From: Tessaracoccus massiliensis
GTDB lineage: Bacteria; Actinomycetota; Actinomycetes; Propionibacteriales; Propionibacteriaceae
DNA length: 64,000 bases
Assembly: GCF_000826065.2 (NCBI RefSeq)
Contig: NZ_LN623540.1
Location: 191,448-255,447 of the forward strand
Reading direction: 5' to 3'
Shown here: one piece after another, positions 29,604 to 38,352 of the stretch
Layout of the letters: the number at the start of each line of letters is the position of its first letter
Numbering within the stretch: position 1 is the first letter of the stretch
The notes under the pieces: model-generated
What the model was told of the DNA's origin: nothing
Seen by the model: the letters and a program-made list of their open reading frames with translations, nothing else
Database searches by the model: none
Made by a program: the position numbers and the translations under genes

Positions 29604-30368
29604 GTGAACAACCAACCCCTGGCAACCGAAGGCGACCCCCGTGGGCTCGCCGAACTCGTCCTGGTCAGACACGGCGAATCCATGGGCAACGTCGCGGACC
29701 GCGAGGCCATCGCCGCCAAGGCCCACCGCCTGGAGCTGGAGACCCGCGACGCCGACATCGAGCTGTCCGACGAGGGCCAACGCCAGGCGGACGCCCTCGG
29801 GGAGCACCTCGCGCAGATGCCGGACGACGAGCGGCCCACCGTCGTGGTGAGCTCGCCGTACCGGCGCGCCAGGTCGACGGCGGAGCGCGCGCTGAAGTCC
29901 CTTGATCTCGAGGTGGTCATCGACGAGCGCATCCGCGAGCGCGAACTGGGGATCTTCGACGGCGTCACCTGGTACGGCATCGCCGCCGACCACCCGGAGG
30001 AGTCCGCGCGACGCGACCGCCTCGGCAAGTTCTACTACCGCCCGCCAGGCGGCGAGAGCTGGACCGACGTGATCCTCCGCGTGCGCAGCATCGTGCTGGA
30101 ACTGCAGGAACGCTTCCGCGGCGAGCGCGTGTGGCTGTTCTGCCACGAGGCCGTCATCCTCGCGTTCCGCTATGTGCTCGAGGGCCTCAACGAGGAGAGG
30201 GTGCTCGCCCTGCAGAAGGAGGAGCCCGTCGCGAACTGCTCGATGACCCGCTACCGGATGACCGACGGCGCGCTCACCCTGGTGCGCAGCGAGGACACCT
30301 CCGCGGTGGAGGAATCCGACGACGCCCGCGTCACCCACGAGGACAGCCACGCGGAGGAGGACAACTGA
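29604..30368 (+). CDS. Histidine phosphatase (phosphoglycerate mutase-like) family protein
   Basis: A 254-residue protein with the catalytic RHG motif in LVLVRHGESMGN (about 19-30), the second arginine in SSPYRRARSTAERAL, the acid/base region RERELGIFDG and the late histidine in WLFCHEAVI. The substrate (a phosphomonoester) is unknown. GTG 29604 is chosen because AGGAGG stands 5 nt upstream. The tail of about 30 residues is acidic. Its stop overlaps the nnrD start (TGATG). Confidence 0.85.
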   Translation: MNNQPLATEGDPRGLAELVLVRHGESMGNVADREAIAAKAHRLELETRDADIELSDEGQRQADALGEHLAQMPDDERPTVVVSSPYRRARSTAERALKSLDLEVVIDERIRERELGIFDGVTWYGIAADHPEESARRDRLGKFYYRPPGGESWTDVILRVRSIVLELQERFRGERVWLFCHEAVILAFRYVLEGLNEERVLALQKEEPVANCSMTRYRMTDGALTLVRSEDTSAVEESDDARVTHEDSHAEEDN

Positions 30369-31258
30369 TGGCCGCCACGGAGCCCGGCGGCACCGTCATC
30401 ACGCCCGCGGTGCTGCGCGACTGGCCGCTACCCGAGATCGCCGGCAACAAGGAGGCCCGCGGCCGCGCCGTCCTCGTGGGCGGCAGCGTGCAGAACCCCG
30501 GCGCGATCATGCTCTCGGCCGAGGCGGCCCTCCGCGCCGGCGCTGGCAAGGCGCAACTGGTGGCGCCGGAGCCGGTGGCGGTCCCCATCGCCATCGAGAT
30601 CCCCGAAGCCCTCGTGCAGGGCGGGCCCGTGACCGCCCAGGGCGACCTTGACGCCTCGGCCTCCAACCACGCAGCCGAGTTCTGCCCGCAGGCGGACGCG
30701 ACCCTGATCGGCCCCGGCCTCCTCGATCCCGACGGCGCCGCGTCGCTCGTGGCCGCGTGCGTGCCGCACGTCGACTCGGTGCTGGTGCTCGACGCCCTGG
30801 CCCTCGCATGGGCGACCCAGGACCCGTCGCGGCTGCAGGATTTCGCAGGCCGCTGCGTGATCTCCCCCAACCTCACCGAGTTGTCCATCATCCTCGGCGA
30901 GGACGAGGAGACCGTGGAGGCCGACGAGGCCAAGTACGTGCGCAAGCTCGCCAAAGCCACCGGCGTGGTGGTCACCTCCGGCGCCAGCACCACCTGGATC
31001 GCCACCCCCGACGGCGACCTCTGGCGCGGCGAGGGTGGCGGCCCCGGCCTGGGCGTCAGCGGTTCCGGCGACGTCAAGGCCGGCATCATCCTGGGCCTCT
31101 GCGCCCGGGGGGCGGATCCGGTGCAGGCGGCGGTGTGGGGCTCCTACCTGCACGGCTCGATCGGCGACCGCCTCGCGTCGAAGTACGGGCCCTACGGCTT
31201 CCTCTCCCGGGAGTTGCCCGGCGAGATCCCCCAGGCGCTGCTCGAAGTGGGCCGCTGA
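30368..31258 (+). CDS. nnrD: ADP-dependent NAD(P)H-hydrate dehydratase
   Basis: A 296-residue ribokinase-like repair enzyme that dehydrates S-NAD(P)HX. Blocks: GNKEARGRAVLVGGS, MLSAEAALRAGAGKAQL, DATLIGPGL, VISPNLTELSIILG and the catalytic GVSGSGDVKAGII with aspartate after GSG. It lacks the NnrE epimerase domain that is fused in many bacteria. The start overlaps the phosphatase stop by one base. Confidence 0.9.
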   Translation: MAATEPGGTVITPAVLRDWPLPEIAGNKEARGRAVLVGGSVQNPGAIMLSAEAALRAGAGKAQLVAPEPVAVPIAIEIPEALVQGGPVTAQGDLDASASNHAAEFCPQADATLIGPGLLDPDGAASLVAACVPHVDSVLVLDALALAWATQDPSRLQDFAGRCVISPNLTELSIILGEDEETVEADEAKYVRKLAKATGVVVTSGASTTWIATPDGDLWRGEGGGPGLGVSGSGDVKAGIILGLCARGADPVQAAVWGSYLHGSIGDRLASKYGPYGFLSRELPGEIPQALLEVGR

Positions 31259-31282
31259 GCCGCCACCCATGCGCCGGCCCGA

Positions 31283-31510
31283 TCAGCGAGCCCTGCCACC
31301 GGACGCGTCCCACCGACAGATGGGCGCGGCGATGGGCGGGTAGGTGAAGGCGAACCGTTCCCCGATGAGCACCTCAAACGTGCCGTCGTACAGCGGGACG
31401 CCGTCGAGGAACGCCCTGCCGCCCAGCAGCAGCAACGCGACGCCACGCGCCACCTTCGACCCGAGATACACGTCGACGGCGCGCGCGAACAGGGCACGGA
31501 CGTCGGGCAT
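31283..31510 (-). pseudogene. Possible remnant of a GT87 (DUF2029) mannosyltransferase gene
   Basis: A 75-codon minus-strand frame whose middle reads DVYLGSK, then RAFLDGVPLYDGTFEVL and FAFTYPPIAA. The last motifs match the N-terminal extracellular loop of GT87 enzymes (VY...ALLxGxPLY...LPFTYPPFAAL). The family is normally above 400 residues, so this would be an N-terminal stub. A full-length GT87 gene lies 3 kb away. It could instead be a chance frame. The rest of the 324-bp gap holds only the femX promoter. Confidence 0.35.
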
Positions 31511-31569
31511 GCCCGCGATCCTAGACGGTTGCGCCGCCCGTCGGTGGCTCGTCCGGCAGCGGGGTTGGG

Positions 31570-31575
31570 TAGCCT
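31570..31575 (+). promoter_or_regulatory. -10 hexamer, putative leaderless promoter of femX/alr-like operon
   Basis: TAGCCT ends 7 nt before the GTG at 31583, with no usable Shine-Dalgarno. Confidence 0.42.
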
Positions 31576-31582
31576 GAGAGGC

Positions 31583-32710
31583 GTGAGCATCGAGTGTCGT
31601 GACATCTCAGCCGAGGAGCACCTCGCCTTCATCGAGGCGCGAGGTTCGGCGTCGTTCCTCCAAACGCCCGCCTGGGGGAAGGTGAAGCCGGAGTGGCGCT
31701 CCGAATCCGTCGGGTTCTACGCCGACGGGGAACTGACGGGGGTCGGGCTGATCCTGTACCGCCAGTTGCCGAAGGTGAAGCGGTACCTCGCCTACCTGCC
31801 CGAGGGTCCCGTGCTGGATTGGGCGCGAGACGACGTGGGCCAGCACCTCAAGGCGCTGGCGGCCCACGCGAAGCGACGCAAGGCGTTCGCGGTACGGATC
31901 GGGCCGTGGCTGACCCACCGTCGCTGGGAGGCCAAGACCATCAAGGACGCGGTGGCCGACGAGAACGTCACGCTGCTGTCCCAGCAGACGCCCGACGAGA
32001 CGACGCTGGTGGGCACCCGGGTGCGCAACGCCCTGATCCATGGTGGCTGGGTCACCGACGAGAAGGGCGAGGGGTTCGCCGCCGGGCAGCCGAAGTTCAA
32101 CTTCCACCTCCCGCTGCGCAACGAGGACGGCACGCAGAAGAGCGACGACGAGTTGCTCAAGGGCATGAACCAACAGTGGCGCCGCAACATCAAGAAGGCC
32201 GCCAAGGAGGGCGTCGAGGTGCGCACCGGCACCCGCGCGGATCTCGCGGCGTTCCACCGCATCTACCTGGAGACCGCTGAGCGCGACGGCTTCACCGGCC
32301 GCAACCTGCAGTACTTCGAGCTCATGTGGGACGCGCTCAACGCCGAGCATGAGGGCCGGATGAAGGTGTACCTCGCCGAGCACGAGGGGGACCTGGTGGC
32401 CGCCACCACCATGGTCACCGTCGGCGACCACGCCTGGTACTCCTACGGCGCCTCCACCACTCAGAAGCGCGACGTGCGCGGCTCCAACGCGGTGCAGTGG
32501 CAGATGATCCGCGACGCCAACGAGGCGGGCTGCGCGATCTACGACATGCGCGGCATCGTCGAGGGCGTGGGCGCGGACCACCCGGAGATCGGGCTGATCC
32601 AGTTCAAGGTGGGCACCGGCGGCGAGGCCGTGGCCTACCTCGGCGAGTGGGATTACGCGATCAACAAGCCCATCCACTGGGCGTTCAACCAGTACCTGAA
32701 GAGGCGATGA
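31583..32710 (+). CDS. FemAB/FemX-type peptidoglycan aminoacyltransferase
   Basis: A 375-residue protein with two GNAT-like lobes and the Fem helical arm: QTPAWGKVKPEW at the N-terminus, LAYLPEGPVLDW, the central MNQQWRRNIKKAAKEGVEV and the C-terminal YDMRGIVEG...IGLIQFKVGTGG block. The family adds an amino acid from aminoacyl-tRNA to the peptidoglycan stem peptide. The amino acid is not evident. An alanine-racemase-like gene follows after 1 nt, tying the pair to wall precursor metabolism. Confidence 0.87.
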   Translation: MSIECRDISAEEHLAFIEARGSASFLQTPAWGKVKPEWRSESVGFYADGELTGVGLILYRQLPKVKRYLAYLPEGPVLDWARDDVGQHLKALAAHAKRRKAFAVRIGPWLTHRRWEAKTIKDAVADENVTLLSQQTPDETTLVGTRVRNALIHGGWVTDEKGEGFAAGQPKFNFHLPLRNEDGTQKSDDELLKGMNQQWRRNIKKAAKEGVEVRTGTRADLAAFHRIYLETAERDGFTGRNLQYFELMWDALNAEHEGRMKVYLAEHEGDLVAATTMVTVGDHAWYSYGASTTQKRDVRGSNAVQWQMIRDANEAGCAIYDMRGIVEGVGADHPEIGLIQFKVGTGGEAVAYLGEWDYAINKPIHWAFNQYLKRR

Positions 32711-32711
32711 C

Positions 32712-33737
32712 ATGACGCTGACGCTGCACATCGACGCCCACCGGTGGCGCGACCACCTGGATTCGTTCAACCGGCAGGTCGCCGGGCTGGTGCCCGTCGC
32801 GAAGGGCAACGGCTACGGCTTCGGCCTGGAGACCCTCGCAGCCGAGGCGCAGCGACTCGACGCGCAGACGCTCGCCGTCGGCATCGCGCAGGAGGTCGCC
32901 GTCGTGCGCGCCGGCGGCTGGGAGGACGACATCGTCGTGCTCAACCCCTGGCGCCCGTTCGACGCGGCGGCCACCGCGCTGCTGAACGATCCCAAGGTGA
33001 TCACCACCGTCTCCCGCCCGGAGGACCTCCGTTCGCTCACCCAGACGCACCCTGAGGCCCGGGTCATCGTCGAGATCGAAACCTCGATGCACCGCCACGG
33101 CCTGGATCCCCGCCAGTTGACGGCCGAATCGTTCGGCAACCTCTGGTTCGAGGGCTGGGCCATCCACCTGCCCGCCAGCGGATCGCTCGCCGAGGCGACG
33201 ACGTTGGCACAAGCTGGCATCGCCACCCGCACCGGGCCGGCGTGGGTCTCCCACCTGAGCGTGGACGACTACCGCACCTTCACCGCCTCCGTCGGGGTGC
33301 CGACGTACCTGCGGGCCGGCACGCGGCTGTGGCTGGGCGACAAGCAGGCCTACCGGACCACCGCCGGCGTGCTGGACGTGCACCGCATCGAGAAGGGCGC
33401 GCCGCTCGGCTACCACGGGGTGCCCGCGCCGAAGGACGGCTGGATCGTGGTGGTCTCCGGCGGCACCGCCCACGGCGTCGCGATGGCGGCGCCCGTGCCG
33501 CAACGCTCGCTGAAGCAGCGCGGGGTCACCGTCGCGCAGGGGCTCCTTGACGCCGTCGGCCGCACGCTGTCGCCGTACCAGATCGGTGGGAAGAAGCGCT
33601 CGTTCGCGGAGCCGCCGCACATGCACTCGTCGATGATCTTCGTCCCCGGCGAGTACCCGCTGGCGAAGGTGGGCGACGAGATCCCCGTCACCACCCGCAT
33701 GACCACCGTCACCCCGGACGAGCTGTTCTGGACGTAA
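32712..33737 (+). CDS. Alanine racemase-like PLP protein lacking the usual C-terminal tyrosine
   Basis: A 341-residue protein with the fold-III PLP barrel (PVAKGNGYGFG with Schiff-base lysine K31; ETSMHRHG at 123-130 replacing xDTGMxRLG) and a beta C-terminal domain. In true alanine racemases the second base is the tyrosine of a GYxDG motif; the matching place here reads SGGTAHG (249-255), without tyrosine. Racemase activity is therefore doubtful. It follows femX directly and may bind or process amino acids for wall synthesis. Length is slightly below the usual 360-380. Confidence 0.78.
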   Translation: MTLTLHIDAHRWRDHLDSFNRQVAGLVPVAKGNGYGFGLETLAAEAQRLDAQTLAVGIAQEVAVVRAGGWEDDIVVLNPWRPFDAAATALLNDPKVITTVSRPEDLRSLTQTHPEARVIVEIETSMHRHGLDPRQLTAESFGNLWFEGWAIHLPASGSLAEATTLAQAGIATRTGPAWVSHLSVDDYRTFTASVGVPTYLRAGTRLWLGDKQAYRTTAGVLDVHRIEKGAPLGYHGVPAPKDGWIVVVSGGTAHGVAMAAPVPQRSLKQRGVTVAQGLLDAVGRTLSPYQIGGKKRSFAEPPHMHSSMIFVPGEYPLAKVGDEIPVTTRMTTVTPDELFWT

Positions 33738-33739
33738 CT

Positions 33740-33788
33740 GGTCCCTGAGCGCGAGCTCTGCGAGCGACGAAGGGCACGCTCAGGGACC
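33740..33788. repeat. Palindromic repeat with GGTCCCTGAGCG arms, family C
   Basis: Perfect 12-nt arms (33740-33751 and 33777-33788) enclosing 25 nt with CGAGCGACGAAGGG. It starts 3 nt after the alr-like stop, and may end that transcript. The same arms bound the larger element at 41521-41698 and one half occurs at 9853. Confidence 0.7.
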
Positions 33789-33808
33789 GGGCATGACACG
33801 ATGGAGTC

Positions 33809-34594
33809 ATGGCTGACAAGAAGCGAAAGATCCTGATCACCGGCGCCACCGGCGGCATCGGGCTGCTCCTCGAAGAGCGCCTGATGGACGATTACGACGT
33901 GGTCTCCCAGGGCCGCACGCCCGCCAACGACGAGCAGGCCAAGCGGCTGAAGAAGGCAGACCTCGAAGACTACGACGAGGTGCGTGCCCTCATGGACGGC
34001 GTCGAGGTGGTCCTCCACCTGGCCGGCGAGGCGTCCCCCGAGGCCACGTGGGACGACGTGCTCACCCCCAACATCATCGGCTTGCGCAACGTGCTGGAGG
34101 CCGCCCGCGACGCAGGCGTCAAGCGCTTCGTGTTCGCCTCCTCCAACCACGCAATGGGCATGTATGACCGCGACGAGCAGTGGCCCGTCTACCCGCACCA
34201 TCTCCCCCGCCCCGATTCGCTGTACGGCGTCTCGAAGGTCTTCGGCGAGGCGCTGGGCCGCTACTACCACGACAAGTTCGGCATCGAGTTCATCTCCCTG
34301 CGCATCGGCTGGGCCACGGAGGATCCGCTCGAGGCGGACGTGGAACTGCTGCACGCCATGTGGTTGAGCGAGGACGACACCGAACGCGTCTTCCGCCGGG
34401 CCATCGAGGCCGAGGATGTGACCTACGGGCTGTACTACGCGATCTCGGACAACCCCAACCGCCGCTGGGACCTCACCAACACGATGGTGGAACTGGGCTA
34501 CCGACCCGAGGATTCCGTGGCTGATCTGAAGGACGAGGGCGAGGTCATCGAGGGCGGCAAGGACTCGCCCGACGACTGGCCCGAAGGCTCCTGA
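33809..34594 (+). CDS. NAD-dependent epimerase/dehydratase, uronate dehydrogenase-like
   Basis: A 261-residue extended SDR: cofactor loop TGATGGIG (11-18), aspartate pair region KADLEDYDEV, NVLEAARDAGVKRFVFASSNHAMGMY with the serine, and YGVSKVFGEALGRYY with the catalytic YxxxK. The blocks SSNHxxGxY and YGVSKxxGE are those of uronate dehydrogenases, though substrate cannot be confirmed. The tail is acidic. A CACGAT hexamer 6 nt upstream may be a leaderless promoter. Confidence 0.8.
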   Translation: MADKKRKILITGATGGIGLLLEERLMDDYDVVSQGRTPANDEQAKRLKKADLEDYDEVRALMDGVEVVLHLAGEASPEATWDDVLTPNIIGLRNVLEAARDAGVKRFVFASSNHAMGMYDRDEQWPVYPHHLPRPDSLYGVSKVFGEALGRYYHDKFGIEFISLRIGWATEDPLEADVELLHAMWLSEDDTERVFRRAIEAEDVTYGLYYAISDNPNRRWDLTNTMVELGYRPEDSVADLKDEGEVIEGGKDSPDDWPEGS

Positions 34595-34608
34595 GCTGGC
34601 GCCTCAGC

Positions 34609-36027
34609 TCAGGGAGCAGCGGGGGTGGGTCGCTCGTAGCCGGCCAGCGACGGGTCGTCCTCCGGCAGCGCGCGCGACGGGGTGGGCGCAACGGCGACCC
34701 CGTCGTCGGAGCCTTCCCAGATGGGGTCCGATATCGCGGGGCTGCGCACTGCGTCGCGGGCGGGGCGCACGATGTCGGCCACCGTCTCCGTGAGGAGCCA
34801 CAACTCCACGAGCACGTGCAGGATGATCGCCAGCCAGTACAGCATGTACGGCCCGTTCTGGGTGGTGGTCAGCCAACCGCCGAGCCAGCCCCAGATGGCG
34901 ACGTAGTAGAACAGCCCGGTGATCGACACGGCGATGATCTCGGGCTTGAACGGGCGGGCGAGCACCACGGCGAACAGCACCCACAGCGCCGTCTGGGGCG
35001 TGTAGGCGGCGCCCAGCACCACCGTCGCGAGGATCACCACGGCCACCATCGACCCCACCCGGGGGCGCTTGCCCGTGACGAACAGGTAGGCGATGAACAC
35101 GCCCAGCGCGAACAGCAGCACCACGAACATGATCGAGCCGGTGGCTCGCAGTTTCAGCCCGAACATCAACTGCAGCACGTACCAGAGGGAGCCGTAGCCG
35201 GTCTCGGTGTTGATCTCGCCGTGGTAGTAGCGGTACACCAGGTCGAAGTTGCGCATCAGCAACGGCAGGTGCACGGCGAAGAACGTGACGACGGCGGGCA
35301 CGATGAACAGCAGCGCCTTGCGCCAGCCGGCCCTCAGCGCGACGGCGACCACCACCGCGAGCACCACACCGATCGGCATGGTGCCGGCGCAGGCCGCCAG
35401 GCCCAGCACGATGCCGGCCTCCAGGAGCCGCCCGCGGGCCACCTGCACCAGGCCGAGCGCGGTGAACGCGATGGGCACCAGCGTCCAGTTGACCAGGCCC
35501 ACCGCCAGCACCACCGGGGAGGCGGCCACCAGCAACGCGTCCCACGATGTGCGCCCGGGCCGACGGCGACCGATCCATGCCATGCACGCCACCCAGATCA
35601 GGAAGCAGACGAACAGGCCCAAGGCGGTGATGGCGAAGAAGGTGACGCTGGCGTCGACCTCGTTGGCCACCGAGGCGCTGCGGCTGATGGGCGCGTCGAA
35701 GAGCACGACGGAGGCCTTGCGGGTAACCATGATCGCCGCGGCGATCAGCGGGGCGAACAGCATCTTGTCCGTGCCCAGCGGCGACTCACTCCGCCCGAAG
35801 CCCTGCCCCAGGAATGTGGTCTGGATGTCCGAGTAACACACCCTCAGGTACATGTCGATGTCCTGGTGCGGCGTGGTCTGCACGCACGGCACGTGGCGTA
35901 CGAACAGCACCAGGAACACCACGGTGGCGAGCAGGAAGGCCCACGGCAACGGGTTGAACCAGATGCCGCGCGGGTTGGCGTGGCGACCCATGGGGCCACC
36001 GAGACCTGGCAGCAGCGCGTTCTTCAC
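34609..36027 (-). CDS. GT87-type membrane mannosyltransferase
   Basis: A 472-residue polytopic protein (about 10-12 helices) with an N-terminal extracellular loop containing DIDMYLRVCYSD, in the position of the catalytic DxxxY loop of GT87/DUF2029 enzymes, and a cytoplasmic Pro-rich tail. Such enzymes use polyprenyl-phosphate mannose for lipoglycans. It lies beside ponA, as Rv0051 lies beside ponA1 in Mycobacterium tuberculosis. The GTG start has TACAGT 6 nt upstream, a likely leaderless promoter. Confidence 0.75.
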   Translation of the reverse strand: MKNALLPGLGGPMGRHANPRGIWFNPLPWAFLLATVVFLVLFVRHVPCVQTTPHQDIDMYLRVCYSDIQTTFLGQGFGRSESPLGTDKMLFAPLIAAAIMVTRKASVVLFDAPISRSASVANEVDASVTFFAITALGLFVCFLIWVACMAWIGRRRPGRTSWDALLVAASPVVLAVGLVNWTLVPIAFTALGLVQVARGRLLEAGIVLGLAACAGTMPIGVVLAVVVAVALRAGWRKALLFIVPAVVTFFAVHLPLLMRNFDLVYRYYHGEINTETGYGSLWYVLQLMFGLKLRATGSIMFVVLLFALGVFIAYLFVTGKRPRVGSMVAVVILATVVLGAAYTPQTALWVLFAVVLARPFKPEIIAVSITGLFYYVAIWGWLGGWLTTTQNGPYMLYWLAIILHVLVELWLLTETVADIVRPARDAVRSPAISDPIWEGSDDGVAVAPTPSRALPEDDPSLAGYERPTPAAP

Positions 36028-36033
36028 GCGCTC

Positions 36034-36039
36034 ACTGTA
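36034..36039 (-). promoter_or_regulatory. -10 hexamer, putative leaderless promoter of the GT87 gene
   Basis: On the minus strand TACAGT stands 6 nt before the GTG at 36027, and no Shine-Dalgarno is visible. It lies within the short gap after ponA. Confidence 0.38.
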
Positions 36040-36080
36040 GCTGTTAGCCCTGAACGGATCGGGTCGTGTCGCCGTCCTGC

Positions 36081-38249
36081 TCAGCGGGATTGTCCGGCGG
36101 TGGCGCCTGAGTGGGCGGCTGCGGTGCCGGCTCCACCTCGGCTGGCGGAGCCTGCGTGGGTGGGGCCTGCGTCGGCGGGGGTGCCTGAGTGGCCGGGCAC
36201 CGTCGGCGTCTCGGTGGGAGCCCCGGTGGGGGCGCTGGCCGGCTGCTCGTCGCCGTCGCGCGCGGGACGCTGCGAGACGTTGGTGGTCTCGCCCCTATCC
36301 GCCTTGATCTCCTCCGGCTCGTCGAACTCGAGCACCTCCATGCCCTCGCTGGCGCGGATCATGTAGTCCACCCACGTCATCAGCGGGTAGCTGGAGCCGT
36401 AGAACGTGCGGTCCTGCGGCCGCTTGTAGGGGCGCAGGTCCGCGTTGCCGCCCTCGCCGGCGACGTAGAGCACCGCCGTCGAGATCTGCTTGGTGTAGCC
36501 CACGAACCAGGCTGAGGTGATCGACTCGTCGATGCCGTTGGTGCCGGTCTTGCCCGCGACGGGGCGGCCCAGCTCCTGCGCGCGGCGGCCGGTGCCCTCC
36601 TGCACCACGGAGGTCAGCGAATCGGTCACGTTGGCGGCCACGTTGGCGTCGATGGTCTGCTCGTTGGGCGGCTCCGCCTCGTAGACGACGTTGCCGTCGC
36701 GGTCGAGGACCTGCTTGACGATGTGCGTCTCGTTGCGCTTGCCGGAGTTGGCGAGGGTGGCGTACGAGTTGGCCATGTCGAGCGGGGTGACCTCGCCGAA
36801 GCCGAGCGCGACGCGGTTGCCGGATTCCTCCCATGCGGGGCCGGTGGGGGCGCCGGCGTCGTTGGCGGCCTTGATCACCTCGTCGCGGCCGTTGTCCATC
36901 TGCTGCGTGAGGTCCACGAAGGCGGTGTTGATGGAATCCGCGGTGGCCTTGCGGAGCGTGACACGGCCGTACTGCTGGTTGGCCTGGTTGTTGACGGTCT
37001 GAGTGTCGCCGCGGGGCGTGAACGTGTTGCCGTTGAACACGGAGCGCAGCGAGAAGCCGTTGCGCAGGCCCGCGATGGTGGCGAAGGGCTTGAACGTGGA
37101 CGCGGCGGGGCGCTTCGTGTCTGCCCAGTTGCGCGAGTTGGTCACGAAATCCGCGCCGCCGTAGAGGGAGAGGATGCCGCCGGTGACGGTGTCGACCGAA
37201 GTGATCGCCACGTGCAGCTGCGACGGGTCCGCGCCCTCAGCGGAATCCTCCGCCGCCTGGGCCGTGTACTTCTGGGCCTCCTGGATGGCGGCCTCCTGCA
37301 TGGGCTTGCTGAGCGTGGTGACGATCTTCAGGCCGCCGCCTTGGATCTCACCCTCGGAGAAGCCCTTGGCGGCCAGCTCGTCCTCCACCATCTTGATGAG
37401 GAAGCCCTTCGGCCCGCCGTAGCGGTTGTTGACGGGCACCTCAGGGAACTCCGGTAGCTGGGGGCGGGCCGCGGTGTGTTCGGCCTGCGAAATGGCGCCC
37501 ATCTCGAGCATGCCGTCAAGCACGTACTGGTAGCGGCCCAGCAGCCTCTGGCGGTGCTCTTCCCCGCCGGACGGGTTGAAGCCGGCCGGGTTGTTGAGGA
37601 TGGCTGCGAGGGCGGCGGCCTCGCCGACGGTGAGGTCCTTCGAGTCCTTCAGGAAGTAGGACTTGGCGGCGGCCTGGATGCCGTAGGCGCCGCGGCCGAA
37701 GTAGATGGTGTTGAGGTAGCCCTCGAGGATCTCCTCCTTGGGCATCTCGCGGCCCATCTTCGTGGCGAGGAACAGTTCGCGCACCTTGCGCTGCATCGTG
37801 CGCGACGAATCGAGATAGAGGATCTTGATGTACTGCTGGGTGATGGTGGAGCCGCCCTGCACCTCACCGCCGCGCAGGATGGACCAGGCGCCGCGCAGCA
37901 TGCCGGTCACGGAGAAGCCCGGGTCCTCCCAGAAGCTGCGGTTCTCCGCTGCGATCGCCGCGTCCTTCATCACCTGCGGCATCTGGTCGTAGGGGATGGT
38001 GACGCGGTTCTGTACCGCGAGCGAGCCCAACTGGTTGTTGCCGTCCTGGTAGTAGAGGAACGTCGTGTTGGTGGTGAAATCCGCGTTCGGGTCCGGCAGG
38101 TCCGTGGTGTTGTAGAGGTACAGGAACCCGCCGATGCCGCCCAGGCCGGCGATGATGAACAGCACCAGGGCCGTGATGCCGATGCGGCCCCAGATCTTCC
38201 GGGCGCGCGACTTCTGCGTGCGCTGCGGCTTCTTCTTGGTCTTGGCCAT
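36081..38249 (-). CDS. ponA: Class A penicillin-binding protein (transglycosylase/transpeptidase)
   Basis: A 722-residue bifunctional PBP: cytoplasmic basic N-terminus, one membrane helix (about 20-45), GT51 domain with AAENRSFWEDPGF (E102) and GGSTITQQY (132-140), and a transpeptidase domain with STFK (S384-K387), SIN (439-441) and KTGT (567-570). It polymerises and cross-links peptidoglycan. The Pro/Thr-rich tail changes character near residue 685: the current frame ends in a Gly/Ala/Ser stretch, while the neighbouring frame continues as repeated PTQAPP units to a TAA at 36044, suggesting a frameshift. GAAGGACG precedes the ATG. Confidence 0.94.
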   Translation of the reverse strand: MAKTKKKPQRTQKSRARKIWGRIGITALVLFIIAGLGGIGGFLYLYNTTDLPDPNADFTTNTTFLYYQDGNNQLGSLAVQNRVTIPYDQMPQVMKDAAIAAENRSFWEDPGFSVTGMLRGAWSILRGGEVQGGSTITQQYIKILYLDSSRTMQRKVRELFLATKMGREMPKEEILEGYLNTIYFGRGAYGIQAAAKSYFLKDSKDLTVGEAAALAAILNNPAGFNPSGGEEHRQRLLGRYQYVLDGMLEMGAISQAEHTAARPQLPEFPEVPVNNRYGGPKGFLIKMVEDELAAKGFSEGEIQGGGLKIVTTLSKPMQEAAIQEAQKYTAQAAEDSAEGADPSQLHVAITSVDTVTGGILSLYGGADFVTNSRNWADTKRPAASTFKPFATIAGLRNGFSLRSVFNGNTFTPRGDTQTVNNQANQQYGRVTLRKATADSINTAFVDLTQQMDNGRDEVIKAANDAGAPTGPAWEESGNRVALGFGEVTPLDMANSYATLANSGKRNETHIVKQVLDRDGNVVYEAEPPNEQTIDANVAANVTDSLTSVVQEGTGRRAQELGRPVAGKTGTNGIDESITSAWFVGYTKQISTAVLYVAGEGGNADLRPYKRPQDRTFYGSSYPLMTWVDYMIRASEGMEVLEFDEPEEIKADRGETTNVSQRPARDGDEQPASAPTGAPTETPTVPGHSGTPADAGPTHAGSASRGGAGTAAAHSGATAGQSR

Positions 38250-38352
38250 GCGTCCTTCTCACCCTCGTCTGTTGGCCGGTCCGCGAAGGATCGGCACATT
38301 CCAGAGTAAATGGAACGTGCAACCTCCACCCAATCCGGCCGGCCCGCCGTCG

